Positions 45,452-55,392 are shown, counted from the stretch's first letter. The stretch is DNA of 64,000 nt from Azospirillaceae bacterium (GCA_028283825.1 JAPWJW010000001.1:1674001-1738000), one strand, 5' to 3'. Program-made: numbers and translations. The notes: generated from the sequence alone by a model not told the origin.

Positions 45452-46945
45452 ATGAAGATCGCTTACGCCCAATCCGCCCTGCCCGCCGCCGGCACGCTGG
45501 CCATCACGGTGACGCAGGGGCGCGGGCTGGGCCACCTGGGCACCGAACTGGACCAGAAGGCCGGCGGCGCGCTGGTGCGCGCCATGGAGGCCGGGCGCTA
45601 TACCGGCAAGGCGGATGAGACGCTGACCCTGCTGGCCCCGGTCGGCACCGACTACACCCGCATTCTGCTGGTCGGCATCGGCACGCCGGAGAAGGCGACG
45701 GACCTGACCGCCCAGTCGCTGGGCGGCACCGTGGCCGTCAGCCTGGCCAAGGCCGGCGACTCCGACGTCACCCTGGTGCTGGACGGCCATGACGGCGTGG
45801 CCCTGCCGGCCGCGACCTTCGCCGCCAACGTCGGCTTCGGCGCCCGCCTGCGCAGCTACCGCTTCGACAAGTACCGGACCAAGGAGCCCAAGGACCAGAA
45901 GCCGACGCTGAAGAAGCTGACGCTGGCGACGGCGGAGCATGCCGGCGCCAAGAAGGCCTATGGCAAGCTGGAGAAGATCGCCGACGGCGTGTTCCTGACC
46001 CGCGACGTGGTGTCGGAACCGCCGAACGTCATCTACCCGGAAACCTTGGCGGAGCGCTGCCAGGCCCTGGCCGACCTGGGTGTCGAGATCGAGGTGCTGG
46101 ACGAGAAGAAGATGGCCAAGCTGGGCATGGGCGCCCTGCTGGGCGTGGGCCAGGGCTCGTCCCGTCCGCCCCGGCTGGTGATCATGCGCTGGAACGGCGG
46201 CGGTAAGGCCGACGCCCCCGTGGCCTTCGTCGGCAAGGGTGTCACCTTCGACACCGGCGGCATCTCCATCAAGCCGGCTGGCGGCATGGAAGACATGAAG
46301 TGGGACATGGCGGGCTCCGGCGCCGTCATCGGCCTGATGGCCGCCTTGGCCGGCCGCAAGGCCAAGGCCAACGTGGTCGGCGTGGTGGCCCTGGTTGAGA
46401 ACATGCCCGACGGCAACGCCCAGCGCCCGGGCGACGTCGTCACCAGCATGTCCGGCCAGACGATCGAGGTGCTGAACACCGACGCCGAAGGCCGCCTGAT
46501 CCTGGCCGACGCGCTGTGGTACACCCAGGCCACCTTCAAGCCCAAGTTCATGGTGGACCTGGCGACCCTGACCGGCGCCATCATCGTGTCGCTGGGCAAT
46601 GAGCATGCCGGCCTGTTCTCCAACAACGACGAACTGTCGCAGCGCCTGACCGACGCCGGCCTGAAGACGGGTGAGACCCTGTGGCGCATGCCGCTGGGCG
46701 CCGCCTACGACAAGGACATCGACTGCGACGTCGCCGACATGAAGAACATCGGCAGCCCCGGCAAGGCCGGCAGCATCATCGGTGCGGTGTTCCTGCAGCG
46801 CTTCGTCAACGACGTGCCGTGGGCCCACCTGGACATCGCCGGCACTGCCTGGACCAAGAAGGACGGCGCCACCGTGCCCAAGGGTGCGTCAGGCTACGGC
46901 GTGCGCCTGCTGGACCGGCTGGTGGCGGATTATTACGAAGGCTGA
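45452..46945 (+). CDS. pepA: Leucyl aminopeptidase
   Basis: Cytoplasmic M17 metallo-aminopeptidase, also a DNA-binding regulator in some bacteria. The 497-residue protein has a variable N-terminal macro-like domain (1-165) and the C-terminal catalytic domain with GKGVTFDTGGISIKPAGGM, the NTDAEGRLILADAL signature and DLATLTGA. Two zinc ligands and the bicarbonate Arg (AEGR) are visible. The start at 45452 is preceded by AGAGGCC. It is divergent from lptF as in many proteobacteria and precedes holC. Confidence 0.96.
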   Translation: MKIAYAQSALPAAGTLAITVTQGRGLGHLGTELDQKAGGALVRAMEAGRYTGKADETLTLLAPVGTDYTRILLVGIGTPEKATDLTAQSLGGTVAVSLAKAGDSDVTLVLDGHDGVALPAATFAANVGFGARLRSYRFDKYRTKEPKDQKPTLKKLTLATAEHAGAKKAYGKLEKIADGVFLTRDVVSEPPNVIYPETLAERCQALADLGVEIEVLDEKKMAKLGMGALLGVGQGSSRPPRLVIMRWNGGGKADAPVAFVGKGVTFDTGGISIKPAGGMEDMKWDMAGSGAVIGLMAALAGRKAKANVVGVVALVENMPDGNAQRPGDVVTSMSGQTIEVLNTDAEGRLILADALWYTQATFKPKFMVDLATLTGAIIVSLGNEHAGLFSNNDELSQRLTDAGLKTGETLWRMPLGAAYDKDIDCDVADMKNIGSPGKAGSIIGAVFLQRFVNDVPWAHLDIAGTAWTKKDGATVPKGASGYGVRLLDRLVADYYEG

Positions 46946-46973
46946 CAACGCCCCATGTTGTCAGGGTAAGATC

Positions 46974-47004
46974 GGGGGCGGTCCGGCAGCGGGCCGCCCC
47001 TTTT
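46974..47004 (+). terminator. Terminator-like hairpin after pepA
   Basis: GGGGCGG (46975-46981) pairs with CCGCCCC (46994-47000) and is followed by TTTT (47001-47004). It stands between pepA and holC, which may weaken read-through into holC. Confidence 0.6.
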
Positions 47005-47021
47005 CATTCGCGGCCGGGACA

Positions 47022-47471
47022 ATGATGACCGAGGTCAACTTCTACCACCTGCAACGGCGCAGCCTGGAACAGACCCTGCCCGACCTGCTGGAGCGGTCTT
47101 TGGCACGCGGCTGGCGGGCCGTCGTGCTGTCCACGGCGGAGGAGCGGACGGAGCAGTTGGCCCAGCACCTGTGGACCTGGCGGCCGGACAGCTTCCTGCC
47201 GCACGGCACGGCCAAGGACGGGCACGCCGCCGACCAGCCGGTCTGGCTGACGACGACGGATGAGCGGCCCAATGAGGCCCAGGTGCTGTTCCTGACCGAC
47301 GGCGCCACCAGCGCGCGCATGGCCGAATACACCCGCGTCTGCGACATCTTCGACGGCGCCGATCCCGACGCCGTCACCGCCGCCCGCCTGCGCTGGAAGG
47401 CCGCCAAGGATTTGGGCCTGGACCTCACCTATTGGCAGCAGACGGAGAAGGGCTGGGAAAAGAAAGCCTGA
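47022..47471 (+). CDS. holC: DNA polymerase III chi subunit
   Basis: Chi links the clamp loader to SSB at the replication fork. The 149-residue protein has the chi opening MTEVNFYHLQRRSLEQTLPDLLERSLARGWR and the conserved DGATSARMAEYTRVCDIFDGAD. Start at 47022 or the next ATG at 47025. pepA-holC is a common order. Its SSB partner is encoded at 53-616 in this window. Confidence 0.93.
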   Translation: MMTEVNFYHLQRRSLEQTLPDLLERSLARGWRAVVLSTAEERTEQLAQHLWTWRPDSFLPHGTAKDGHAADQPVWLTTTDERPNEAQVLFLTDGATSARMAEYTRVCDIFDGADPDAVTAARLRWKAAKDLGLDLTYWQQTEKGWEKKA

Positions 47472-47596
47472 AAGCCTTTTCTTTTCAGCACTGACAGCCT
47501 TTCGACCACCTGGCGGCCACGCCTGGACGCCGGCCTGTCGGCAGAACAGACTTATGGTTGAGCCTGCCCCATCGGCATCTTTCCGGACGGGGACCC

Positions 47597-48712
47597 ATGA
47601 TGGCTTTGCTTACATCGATCGCGCGCCTGCTGTTGCCCCTGTCCCTCTCCGTCCCGCTGGCCGCCATGGCGGCGGAGCCGGCGGCCAGCACGCCCAAGCC
47701 CGAGGCCATCACGGTCGATGCCGACGGCACCATCCATGTCGACGGCCTGGCCGTGCCACTGTCGGATTTCCTGAGCCCCGAAGCCAAGGCGGTACAGGCG
47801 GCACGCCTGGTGCGCCCGCCCGTACCGGTGCTGCGCGAAGATGGCGTCCCGGCCGCCCGCGCCGGCACCGACACCTTCCAGAAAGCCGTCACGGCCAAAT
47901 GGCTGGCCGTCTATCCCGCGCGCATCGAAACGGTGACGATGAATGGCGTGCGCACCGACGTGGTGACGCCGGCCAGCGGCGTGGCGCCCGAGAACCAGCA
48001 CCGGGTGCTGATCAACCTGCATGGCGGCGGCTTCTTCGCCGGTGCCGTTTCCGGCGGCCTGGCGGAATCGGTGCCGGTGGCTGGCCGCGGCCGCATCAAG
48101 GTGGTGACCGTCGATTACCGCCTGGCGCCGGAGAACCGCTTCCCCGCCGCGTCGGAGGATGTGGAGCAGGTCTACCGCGCCCTGCTGAAGCAGTACAAAC
48201 CGGCGGAGATCGGCATCTACGGCTGTTCGGCCGGCGGCACGCTGGTGGCGCAGTCGGTGGCGTGGCTGCAAAGCCGCAAGCTACCCATGCCGGGCGCCGT
48301 CGGCATCTTCTGTTCCGGTGCCATGCCGGGCTTCTGGTACGGCGGCGATTCCTTCGCCACCACCCAGATGATGAACGCCCGCCTCCAGGCGACCGACGAC
48401 GACATGAAAAACGGCGCCGGCAGCCTGTACCTGGCCGGCCGCGACCAGAACGACCCGCTGATCAGCCCGGCCCTGTTCCCCGAGGTGCTGGCCAAGTTCC
48501 CGCCCACCCTGCTGGTCACCAGCACCCGCGACAGCGCCATGAGCAACGCGCTGATCACCAACACCCGCCTGCTGGCGGCCGGCGTGGAAACCCAGCTGTT
48601 CGTGCAGGAAGGCCTGGGCCATGGCGAGTTCACCTACGTCGTCGGCAGCGATGAGGCCAAACAGGCCTACGACGTCATCTGGCGATTCTTTAACAAGCAC
48701 CTGGCGCGATAA
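47597..48712 (+). CDS. Secreted HSL-family esterase/lipase
   Basis: Alpha/beta hydrolase of the hormone-sensitive lipase group. The 371-residue protein has a signal peptide (LLTSIARLLLPLSLSVPLAAMA), the oxyanion motif NLHGGGFFAG (HGGG), the nucleophile elbow GIYGCSAGGTL (GxSxG) and a late GLGHGEF with the catalytic His. The start at 47597 has a neighbouring ATG at 47600. Substrate unknown; HSL members cut short-chain acyl or aromatic esters. It precedes a secreted glycosidase gene on the same strand. Confidence 0.87.
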   Translation: MMALLTSIARLLLPLSLSVPLAAMAAEPAASTPKPEAITVDADGTIHVDGLAVPLSDFLSPEAKAVQAARLVRPPVPVLREDGVPAARAGTDTFQKAVTAKWLAVYPARIETVTMNGVRTDVVTPASGVAPENQHRVLINLHGGGFFAGAVSGGLAESVPVAGRGRIKVVTVDYRLAPENRFPAASEDVEQVYRALLKQYKPAEIGIYGCSAGGTLVAQSVAWLQSRKLPMPGAVGIFCSGAMPGFWYGGDSFATTQMMNARLQATDDDMKNGAGSLYLAGRDQNDPLISPALFPEVLAKFPPTLLVTSTRDSAMSNALITNTRLLAAGVETQLFVQEGLGHGEFTYVVGSDEAKQAYDVIWRFFNKHLAR

Positions 48713-48850
48713 GGCGGAACGCGCAACCAGCCGGAAACCCACCAATACGCCGTTGTTGCCGGCCGGTTATTTTTGGTAACGGCCGGCGGAGCGGCCATTG
48801 CCTTGGCACCGGCTTTCCCTACCATCGTCCGAACAGACGGGGGATGGGCG

Positions 48851-50125
48851 ATGGGACTGACGCGGCGCGTAGCGGGTTTGGTTTGCGGGCTGGCCATCGT
48901 TCTCAGCCCGGTGGCGCACGCCGCCTTACCCGCCATCACGGTGGCGACCGACGCCGACAACCACGCGCGGTTCGTCACGGCGGATGGTCGCCCTTTCATC
49001 CCGCAGGGCGTCAACTGGGTGGTGGTCTCACCGGGCACACCCGCCACCCAGCAGAACATCAGCTTCAACCCGGACTATTACCCGGCCCATCGCACGGCCA
49101 TCCATCAAAGCCTTCGGGCAATCGCCCGCGACGGGTTCAATTTCGTCCGTATCCGGCTGGACGCCGTCGGCATCGCGGGCCCCGCCGGAACGTTCGGCCT
49201 GAACCCCACCTACATGGCCAATGTCATCGACTTCATCCGTGCCGCCGCGGCCGAGGGCCTGTATGTGGAGCCGACCGGGCAATGGCTGCCCGCCAATTAC
49301 TACATGCTGGTACCCCGCGACGGCTTCCCGGAACCGGACCGACAGAACACCGCCGGCATCAATGAGATGCTGTTGAGCCGGGGGGAAAGCCACGCCTACG
49401 GCCGTTATATCGCCGACGTGCTGGCGGCCATCAAGGCGGCCGACCCGCACCTGCTGTCCGCCGTCTTCTGCGTCGATCTGTGGAACGAACTGGGCTTTGA
49501 GTCCAAGGACCTGCCCTTCTCCCGCGAGACCGGCCGCTATACGGCGGAGGATGGCAGCGTCATCGACCTGTCCGACGCCACCAGCCGCCAACGCCTGGCG
49601 GACGCGGCCACCACGCGGTGGATCGACGGCGTAATCGCGGAGGCCAAGCAGGCGGCACCCGGCATGCTGTTCACCGCCAGTGTCTTCAGCCCCCTGGACG
49701 TCTTCCGCCCCGGCTATGTCGGCGTGTTCCAGCACGACGCGAAATGGGGCGACCCGCGCCAGCCCCTGCGGCTGTCGGCCATCCAGGACTCAAAGGCCGA
49801 CTTCCTGGAAATCCACCTCTATCCCCACACGGCGGGGGCCACCCTGGACGACCAACTGGCCTCGCTGGAATATTCCCCCACCCGCGACAGCAAACCGGTG
49901 CTGCTAGCGGAAACCGGCGCGTTCAAGGGCGAGATCAAAGACATCGGCCAGGTCGATGCCACCCTGCGGGGCGTGCTGCGCCAGTCCTGCGCCCTGCATT
50001 TCGCCGGCTGGGCCTATTGGACCTGGGACACGGACGGGCAGACGGATCTGTGGAACCTGAAGGAAAACGGCGGCTACCTGGAAAAGCGGCTGTCGCCGAA
50101 GTTTTTCGACTGGTGCAAGGCGTGA
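48851..50125 (+). CDS. Secreted glycoside hydrolase, GH5-like TIM barrel
   Basis: The 424-residue protein has a signal peptide (RRVAGLVCGLAIVLSPVAHAA), then a barrel-like domain: GRPFIPQGVNWVVVSPG, LRAIARDGFNFVRIRLD, the acid/base glutamate in CVDLWNELGFE, EIHLYPHTAG, and the nucleophile glutamate in LLAETGAF. WNE plus a late ETG is the clan-A (GH5-type) pattern. The polysaccharide substrate cannot be told. The start at 48851 places the signal peptide at the N-terminus. Confidence 0.8.
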   Translation: MGLTRRVAGLVCGLAIVLSPVAHAALPAITVATDADNHARFVTADGRPFIPQGVNWVVVSPGTPATQQNISFNPDYYPAHRTAIHQSLRAIARDGFNFVRIRLDAVGIAGPAGTFGLNPTYMANVIDFIRAAAAEGLYVEPTGQWLPANYYMLVPRDGFPEPDRQNTAGINEMLLSRGESHAYGRYIADVLAAIKAADPHLLSAVFCVDLWNELGFESKDLPFSRETGRYTAEDGSVIDLSDATSRQRLADAATTRWIDGVIAEAKQAAPGMLFTASVFSPLDVFRPGYVGVFQHDAKWGDPRQPLRLSAIQDSKADFLEIHLYPHTAGATLDDQLASLEYSPTRDSKPVLLAETGAFKGEIKDIGQVDATLRGVLRQSCALHFAGWAYWTWDTDGQTDLWNLKENGGYLEKRLSPKFFDWCKA

Positions 50126-50132
50126 CAGGGCA

Positions 50133-50507
50133 TCAAGGATCGCCGGCAATGGCCCCATAACTTAGGATTTTTCCGTCGCGGGTCAGCAGCGCCAGATTAT
50201 CGACGCGCGACTGCGCGATCAGCATTCGGTCAAACGGGTCGCGATGAATGGCGGGCAAGGCCAGCACTGCTTGGCAGTGGGCTGGCGTAACCAGCAACAG
50301 GTCTATGCCGTGAGGAAGCGTGAACAGACGGGCATCGTCGTCAATGCGCCCCAGCCCCATCAGCAAAGCGATTTCCCATAGGCTAACCGCGCTTACATAG
50401 CGGATGACCGCCTGATCGATATGCGCGCGCTCATCCTGTGTTAGGCGCGCCGAATCCGTTCGCAGCCATAGGTAAATGTGGGTATCGAGCAAGACGGCCT
50501 TGCTCAT
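50133..50507 (-). CDS. vapC: VapC-like PIN toxin
   Basis: Type II toxin, predicted RNase. The 124-residue PIN domain has the first acidic residue in VLLDTHIYLWL (D8), Glu in VSLWEIALL, and DPFDRMLIAQSRVDNLALLTRD with the last acidic residues. It overlaps the upstream antitoxin gene by four bases (ATGA). Distinct subfamily from the PIN toxin at 37164. Confidence 0.9.
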   Translation of the reverse strand: MSKAVLLDTHIYLWLRTDSARLTQDERAHIDQAVIRYVSAVSLWEIALLMGLGRIDDDARLFTLPHGIDLLLVTPAHCQAVLALPAIHRDPFDRMLIAQSRVDNLALLTRDGKILSYGAIAGDP

Positions 50508-50776
50508 AAATCGTCATGTCCCGGCATGAAGTCGGCGATCATGTCTTCCGGTAGCGCCAAATCCTCATCAATGCGCAAGCCCGCCAAGTCGTCATAGGTG
50601 ACCGGTTGACTGGCCAAGCCTGTCAATCGCGCCACCGGCCGGCCGTTGCGGGTCACGATGATTTCTTCACCCGCCTCCGTCCGGGCCACCAGGGACGCGA
50701 ACTCCGCCTTGGCCTGTGCGATCGATACGGCCGTACCCATGGCGTCCATCCTAAAATGACCATCCATGGTCATCAT
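50504..50776 (-). CDS. Phd/YefM-family antitoxin
   Basis: The 90-residue antitoxin has the Phd fold: SIAQAKAEFASLVARTEAGEEIIVTRNGRPVARL, followed by an acidic disordered tail (LPEDMIADFMPGHDDL) that would bind the toxin. The start at 50776 is set by a perfect AAGGAGG eight bases upstream. Antitoxin-first order, four-base overlap with vapC: a complete module. Confidence 0.9.
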   Translation of the reverse strand: MMTMDGHFRMDAMGTAVSIAQAKAEFASLVARTEAGEEIIVTRNGRPVARLTGLASQPVTYDDLAGLRIDEDLALPEDMIADFMPGHDDL

Positions 50777-50883
50777 CTGCCCATCCTCCTTAGTCGTCAA
50801 CCAGCGCCCTTCCCCTGTGCATATGCAGCATGGACGGGCGCCCGCCCCCTGGAACCGGCGGCGCGCATCCTTATCTAAGGCCG

Positions 50884-51615
50884 ATGAACAGCCTATCCAT
50901 CGCGCGCATCCTGGTGGTCGAGGACGACCCGGCCATGCGCACCCTGATCGTGCGCGTGTTGCGGGAGAACGGGTTCGAGCCGTTGGGCGTGCGCGATGGG
51001 CGGGAGATGGCCCAGGCCCTAGGCCAGGGAGCCTTCGACCTGGTCCTGCTGGACGTCATGCTGCCGGGCCAGAGCGGCCTGGACATCTGCCGCGACCTGC
51101 GGCGCGACAGCCACGTCCCCATCATCATGGTCAGCGCCCATGGCGAGGAGATCGATTTGGTCCTGGGGCTGGAGATGGGGGCCGACGATTATGTGCCCAA
51201 GCCCTTCAGCGCCAAGGAACTGCTGGCCCGCATCCGCGCCCTGCTGCGCCGCGCGGCGCACCCCCGCAACGGCGATGCCGGCGGCACCATCGGCACCACC
51301 CCGCAGGACGCGATGGAATTCGCCGGCTGGCGCCTGGATCGCCGCCGCCGTGAACTGACCGACCCCGAAGGTGTCGCGGTCGAGCTGTCGGGGGCGGAGC
51401 ATGACCTGCTGGTCAGCTTCCTGGAGAACCGCCAGCGGGTCATCGGCCGCGACCGCTTGCTGGAACTGTCCCGCGTGCGCCTGGGCGACGTGTCGGACCG
51501 TAGCGTCGATGTGCTGGTCAGCCGTTTGCGCCGCAAGCTGAACGATGACAACCGGCTGATCCGCACGATACGCGGCGTGGGCTATATCTTCACCGCCGAC
51601 GTGACGGTGTTATGA
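50884..51615 (+). CDS. OmpR-family response regulator
   Basis: Two-component regulator with receiver domain (1-120, phospho-acceptor D57 in LVLLDVMLPG, Lys in YVPKPFS) and winged-helix DNA-binding domain (about 145-240, SVDVLVSRLRRKLNDDNRLIRTIRGVGYIF). The start at 50884 gives MNSLSIARILVVEDD. It overlaps the kinase gene by four bases. Position upstream of the carbonic anhydrase/SulP genes suggests it may control them. Confidence 0.93.
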   Translation: MNSLSIARILVVEDDPAMRTLIVRVLRENGFEPLGVRDGREMAQALGQGAFDLVLLDVMLPGQSGLDICRDLRRDSHVPIIMVSAHGEEIDLVLGLEMGADDYVPKPFSAKELLARIRALLRRAAHPRNGDAGGTIGTTPQDAMEFAGWRLDRRRRELTDPEGVAVELSGAEHDLLVSFLENRQRVIGRDRLLELSRVRLGDVSDRSVDVLVSRLRRKLNDDNRLIRTIRGVGYIFTADVTVL

Positions 51616-52985
51616 GGCGCCTGCGCCATTGGCTGGGCCGCTTGTGGCCGCGCAGCCTGATCGGCCGGCTGGCCGTGGTGCTGTTCGGCGCCGTGCTGCT
51701 GGCCGTCATCGGCAACGCCGTCGTTCTGGGCCAGGCGGAACAGACCTACGGCGATGAGAGCCAGGCCTGGCACATCGCCGAACAGGTGGAAACGGCCGGC
51801 CACGTGCTGGTGGCCATCGATCCCGCCCGCCGCGCCACCGTGGCGAGTTCGCTGTCCACCGGTTATCTCGCCTTCACCTGGAACACCGTCCCCAATGCCC
51901 GCGTGGTCCAGGGCGACACCCCGGACGGACGGCGCCTGCGGCGGGAGATGATCACCCACCAACCGGCGCTGGCCGACCTGGACCTGCGCCTGCGCGCGAC
52001 CAGCCAGCCGCCGGTGAAGGCCTTCGATGGCGACCTGCGGCTGGTGGACGGCAGCATCCTGTCCTTCCACCTCACCAACCTGCAATCGCCGGTGCCGGTG
52101 ATCTATGCCCAGCTGGGGTCCATCGCCCTGCTGTCCATCGGCGTGCTGCTGATGGCCCTGCTGCTGGTCCAGACCCTGGCGGCACCATTGAAAACGCTGG
52201 TGAAGGCGGCGGACGCCATCGGCAACGGCCCGCCCGTGCTGATCCCGCCGCGCGGACCACAGGAAATCCGCCACGTGGCCCAGGCCTTCAACGCCATGCA
52301 GCAGCGCATCGACCGCCTGATCAGCAGCCGGACGCAGGCGCTGGCCGCCGTATCGCACGATCTGCGCACCCCCATCGGCCGCCTGCGCCTGCGCGCCGGT
52401 TTCCTGCCGAACGCGGAGGAACGCACCGCCTTCGACGCCGACCTCAATGAGATGGAGGCCATGGTCAAGGACCTGCTGGACTATCTGGGCGGTGACGAAG
52501 ACCCGGAGAAGCCGCGGCGCAGCGACCTGCCGGCCCTGCTGAACACCCTGGTGGACAACGCCACCGACGCCGGCCACGTCGCCAGCTACGACGGGCCCGA
52601 GCGGCTGGCCCTGACCTTCCGGCCGCTGGGCATGCGCCGCGCCCTGTCCAACATCATCAACAACGCCCTGGCCTATGGCGGCACCGCCCGGGTGGAGGTG
52701 CGCGACACCGGCGTCTCCGCCCTCATCTCCATCAGCGACGACGGGCCCGGCATCCCCGACGGCGCGTTCGAGATGGTGTTCGAGCCCTTCCACCGCATGG
52801 AGGAATCCCGCAACCGCGCCACCGGCGGCACCGGCCTGGGCCTGACCATCGCCCGCCAGGCGGTGCGGCGCGACGGCGGCACCATCGCCCTGCGCAACCG
52901 GCCGGAGGGCGGGCTGACGGTGACCATTACGATACCGAAACAGGATGCGGCCCCGCAAAAAAGCGCCAGACACACTTTGTCATAA
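51612..52985 (+). CDS. Membrane sensor histidine kinase
   Basis: Partner of the OmpR-type regulator. The 457-residue protein has two membrane segments (about 20-40 and 168-190) around a periplasmic sensor (about 45-165), a HAMP linker, the phosphoacceptor H249 in AAVSHDLRTPIGRLR, and an ATPase domain with N-box NIINNALAYGG, DDGPGIP and GGTGLGLTIA. Stimulus unknown. Confidence 0.93.
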   Translation: MRRLRHWLGRLWPRSLIGRLAVVLFGAVLLAVIGNAVVLGQAEQTYGDESQAWHIAEQVETAGHVLVAIDPARRATVASSLSTGYLAFTWNTVPNARVVQGDTPDGRRLRREMITHQPALADLDLRLRATSQPPVKAFDGDLRLVDGSILSFHLTNLQSPVPVIYAQLGSIALLSIGVLLMALLLVQTLAAPLKTLVKAADAIGNGPPVLIPPRGPQEIRHVAQAFNAMQQRIDRLISSRTQALAAVSHDLRTPIGRLRLRAGFLPNAEERTAFDADLNEMEAMVKDLLDYLGGDEDPEKPRRSDLPALLNTLVDNATDAGHVASYDGPERLALTFRPLGMRRALSNIINNALAYGGTARVEVRDTGVSALISISDDGPGIPDGAFEMVFEPFHRMEESRNRATGGTGLGLTIARQAVRRDGGTIALRNRPEGGLTVTITIPKQDAAPQKSARHTLS

Positions 52986-53072
52986 ACGAAACGCATCCGG
53001 GAAAAACTGGGGCCTTACGTTTCTTGGTGACCCCGAGAGGGGACCATCAACGAACGCGAGGGTCTTCCCATC

Positions 53073-53813
53073 ATGGACAGCATCATCGACGGCGTTTCGC
53101 ACTTCCGATCCGTTGTCTTCCCGGAGCAGCGGTCCCTCTACAAGAAGCTGGCCCACCACGGACAGCGGCCCAAGGCCCTGGTGATCTCCTGCGCCGACAG
53201 CCGTGTCGTGCCCGAGATCATCACCCAGAGCGCGCCGGGCGAGATGTTCGTCTGCCGCAACGCCGGCAACATCGTGCCGCCCTTCAGCCAGGCCAACGGC
53301 GGCGTCTCTTCCGCCATCGAGTACGCGGTGGTGGGCCTGGGCGTGATGGACATCGTGGTCTGCGGCCATTCCGACTGCGGCGCCATGAAGGCCCTGCTGC
53401 ACCCCGCACCGCTGAAGGACATGCCCAACGTCGCCGCCTGGTTGCGCCACGCCGAATCCGCCCACCGCGTCCTGCATGAGGCCTACGACCATGCGGCACT
53501 GACGGACCAGGAGGCGACACGCCTGCTGTCCATGGAGAACGTGGTGGCGCAGTTGAACCACCTGCGCAGCCACCCCTCCGTCGCCGCCCGGCTGGCCGCC
53601 GGCCAACTGAACCTGCACGGCTGGTTCTTCGACCTGGAAAACGGCCACATCCTGGCGCTGGACGGCGACACCGGCAAGTTCCAGCCGGTGGGCGACAGCA
53701 ACCAGACCCTGCAGGTGGCCGTGCGCGGCCTGCGCCGAGCGGTGACCGACACGCCCTGCTGCAAGCATCACCCCGCCGCGAAACCGGCGCTGGAACCGGC
53801 GGCGGCCGAGTGA
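53073..53813 (+). CDS. Beta-class carbonic anhydrase
   Basis: Interconverts CO2 and bicarbonate in the cytoplasm. The 246-residue protein has zinc ligands C40, H99 and C102 and the D42/R44 dyad (SCADSRVVPE; VVCGHSDCGAMK). No signal peptide. The C-terminal extension (TDTPCCKHHPAAKP) is unusual and Cys/His-rich. It precedes a SulP transporter gene by ten bases, a known pairing for bicarbonate uptake. Confidence 0.95.
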   Translation: MDSIIDGVSHFRSVVFPEQRSLYKKLAHHGQRPKALVISCADSRVVPEIITQSAPGEMFVCRNAGNIVPPFSQANGGVSSAIEYAVVGLGVMDIVVCGHSDCGAMKALLHPAPLKDMPNVAAWLRHAESAHRVLHEAYDHAALTDQEATRLLSMENVVAQLNHLRSHPSVAARLAAGQLNLHGWFFDLENGHILALDGDTGKFQPVGDSNQTLQVAVRGLRRAVTDTPCCKHHPAAKPALEPAAAE

Positions 53814-53823
53814 GGACGGGACG

Positions 53824-55359
53824 ATGACGCGGCGGCTCTTGCCCGCCACGCTGGGGCGTGACCTTCCCGCCTCCATCGTGGTTTTCCTGGTGGCGATGCC
53901 CCTGTGCATGGGCATCGCCATCGCCTCCGGCGCCCCGCCTGAAAAGGGGCTGATCACCGGCATCATCGGCGGCCTGGTCGTGGGCCTGCTGGCGGGATCG
54001 CCCTTGCAGGTCAGCGGTCCCGCCGCGGGTCTGGCGGTGATCGTCTTCGAACTGATCCGCGACGCCGGCATCGGTGCCCTGGGCCCCGTGCTGATCCTGG
54101 CCGGCCTGATCCAGGTGGCGGCTGGCTTGCTGAAACTGGGGCAGTGGTTCCGCGCCATCTCCCCCGCCGTGGTGCACGGCATGCTGGCCGGCATCGGCGT
54201 GCTGATCGTGGCGGGGCAGTTGCACGTCATGCTGGACGCCAAGCCCCAGGCGGGCGGCCTGGCCAACATCGTGGCCGCCCCCGCCGCCTATTTCGGCCTG
54301 TTCCCGTTCAGCGGGGATGCCGCCGAGGCGGCGCTGGGCATCGGCCTGCTGACCATCGCCACCATGCTGGTGTGGGAATGGGCGCGTCCCCAGCGCCTGC
54401 GGCTGGTGCCGGGCGCCCTGGTGGGCGTGGCCGTGGCCACCCTGGCGGCCACCATGCTGCACCTGCCGGTCACCCGCGTGGCCGTGCCGGAAAGCCTGTG
54501 GGCCACCATCCAGGCGCCCAGCCTGAATGAGGCCCTGTCGGTGATGGCGCAGCCCCAGCTGCTGGTCATGGCGCTGGCCATCGCCTTCATCGCCAGTGCC
54601 GAAACCCTGCTGTCGGCGGCGGCGGTGGACCGCATGCATGACGGCGTGCGCACCAACTACAACCGGGAACTGACGGCCCAGGGCGTGGGCAACCTGCTGT
54701 GCGGCCTGGCCGGCGCCCTGCCCATGACCGGTGTCATCGTGCGCAGTTCCGCCAATGTCCAGGCCGGCGCCACCACCCGCCTGTCCACCATCCTGCACGG
54801 CGTGTGGATCCTGGGCGCCGTCGCCCTGCTGCCCTGGCTGCTGCGTGCCATCCCCATGTCGGCGCTGGCCGGCGTGCTGGTGGTCACGGGATATCGCCTG
54901 GTCAGCGTCGCCCATGCCCGCCACCTGTTCGAACGCTACGGCGCCCTGCCGGCCGCCATCTGGGCCGTCACCCTGGTCACCGTCGTCGCGACCGATCTCT
55001 TGACCGGCGTGCTGGTGGGCCTGGGCCTCAGCCTGCTGGAACTGCTGCCCTGGGCGCGCCGCCTGCGCCTGCTGGTGGTGACCCGCGAGAAGGCGCCCGG
55101 CGAATGGGAGGTGGTGCTGGCGGGTTCCGCCAGCCTGGTGCAACTGCCCCGCCTGGCCCAGGCGCTGGAGGGCGTGCCGCCCGCCGCCCGCGTCACCCTG
55201 CGCCTGCGCTCCCTCTGGTTCGTGGACCACACCTGCGCCGAACTGATCAGTGGCTGGATGGACCGCCGCCGCAGCCAGGGGGAGCACGTGACCATCGACG
55301 ACGGCGCGGTCGAGCGCCATCAGGCCCTGGCCGCCAAACTACAGGTCAGCCACGGCTGA
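53824..55359 (+). CDS. SulP-family anion transporter with STAS-like tail
   Basis: Inner-membrane transporter, probably of bicarbonate given the adjacent carbonic anhydrase (family also includes sulfate carriers). The 511-residue protein has the SulP N-terminus DLPASIVVFLVAMPLCMGIAIASGAPPEKGLITGIIGG, multiple membrane segments up to about 410, and a C-terminal STAS-like domain (about 425-505, WEVVLAGSASLVQLPRL, LRSLWFVDHTCAELI). Coupled to the carbonic anhydrase gene by a ten-base gap. Confidence 0.92.
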   Translation: MTRRLLPATLGRDLPASIVVFLVAMPLCMGIAIASGAPPEKGLITGIIGGLVVGLLAGSPLQVSGPAAGLAVIVFELIRDAGIGALGPVLILAGLIQVAAGLLKLGQWFRAISPAVVHGMLAGIGVLIVAGQLHVMLDAKPQAGGLANIVAAPAAYFGLFPFSGDAAEAALGIGLLTIATMLVWEWARPQRLRLVPGALVGVAVATLAATMLHLPVTRVAVPESLWATIQAPSLNEALSVMAQPQLLVMALAIAFIASAETLLSAAAVDRMHDGVRTNYNRELTAQGVGNLLCGLAGALPMTGVIVRSSANVQAGATTRLSTILHGVWILGAVALLPWLLRAIPMSALAGVLVVTGYRLVSVAHARHLFERYGALPAAIWAVTLVTVVATDLLTGVLVGLGLSLLELLPWARRLRLLVVTREKAPGEWEVVLAGSASLVQLPRLAQALEGVPPAARVTLRLRSLWFVDHTCAELISGWMDRRRSQGEHVTIDDGAVERHQALAAKLQVSHG

Positions 55360-55392
55360 ACCGCCCATCCCTTTCATCACAAGGAGAGAGAA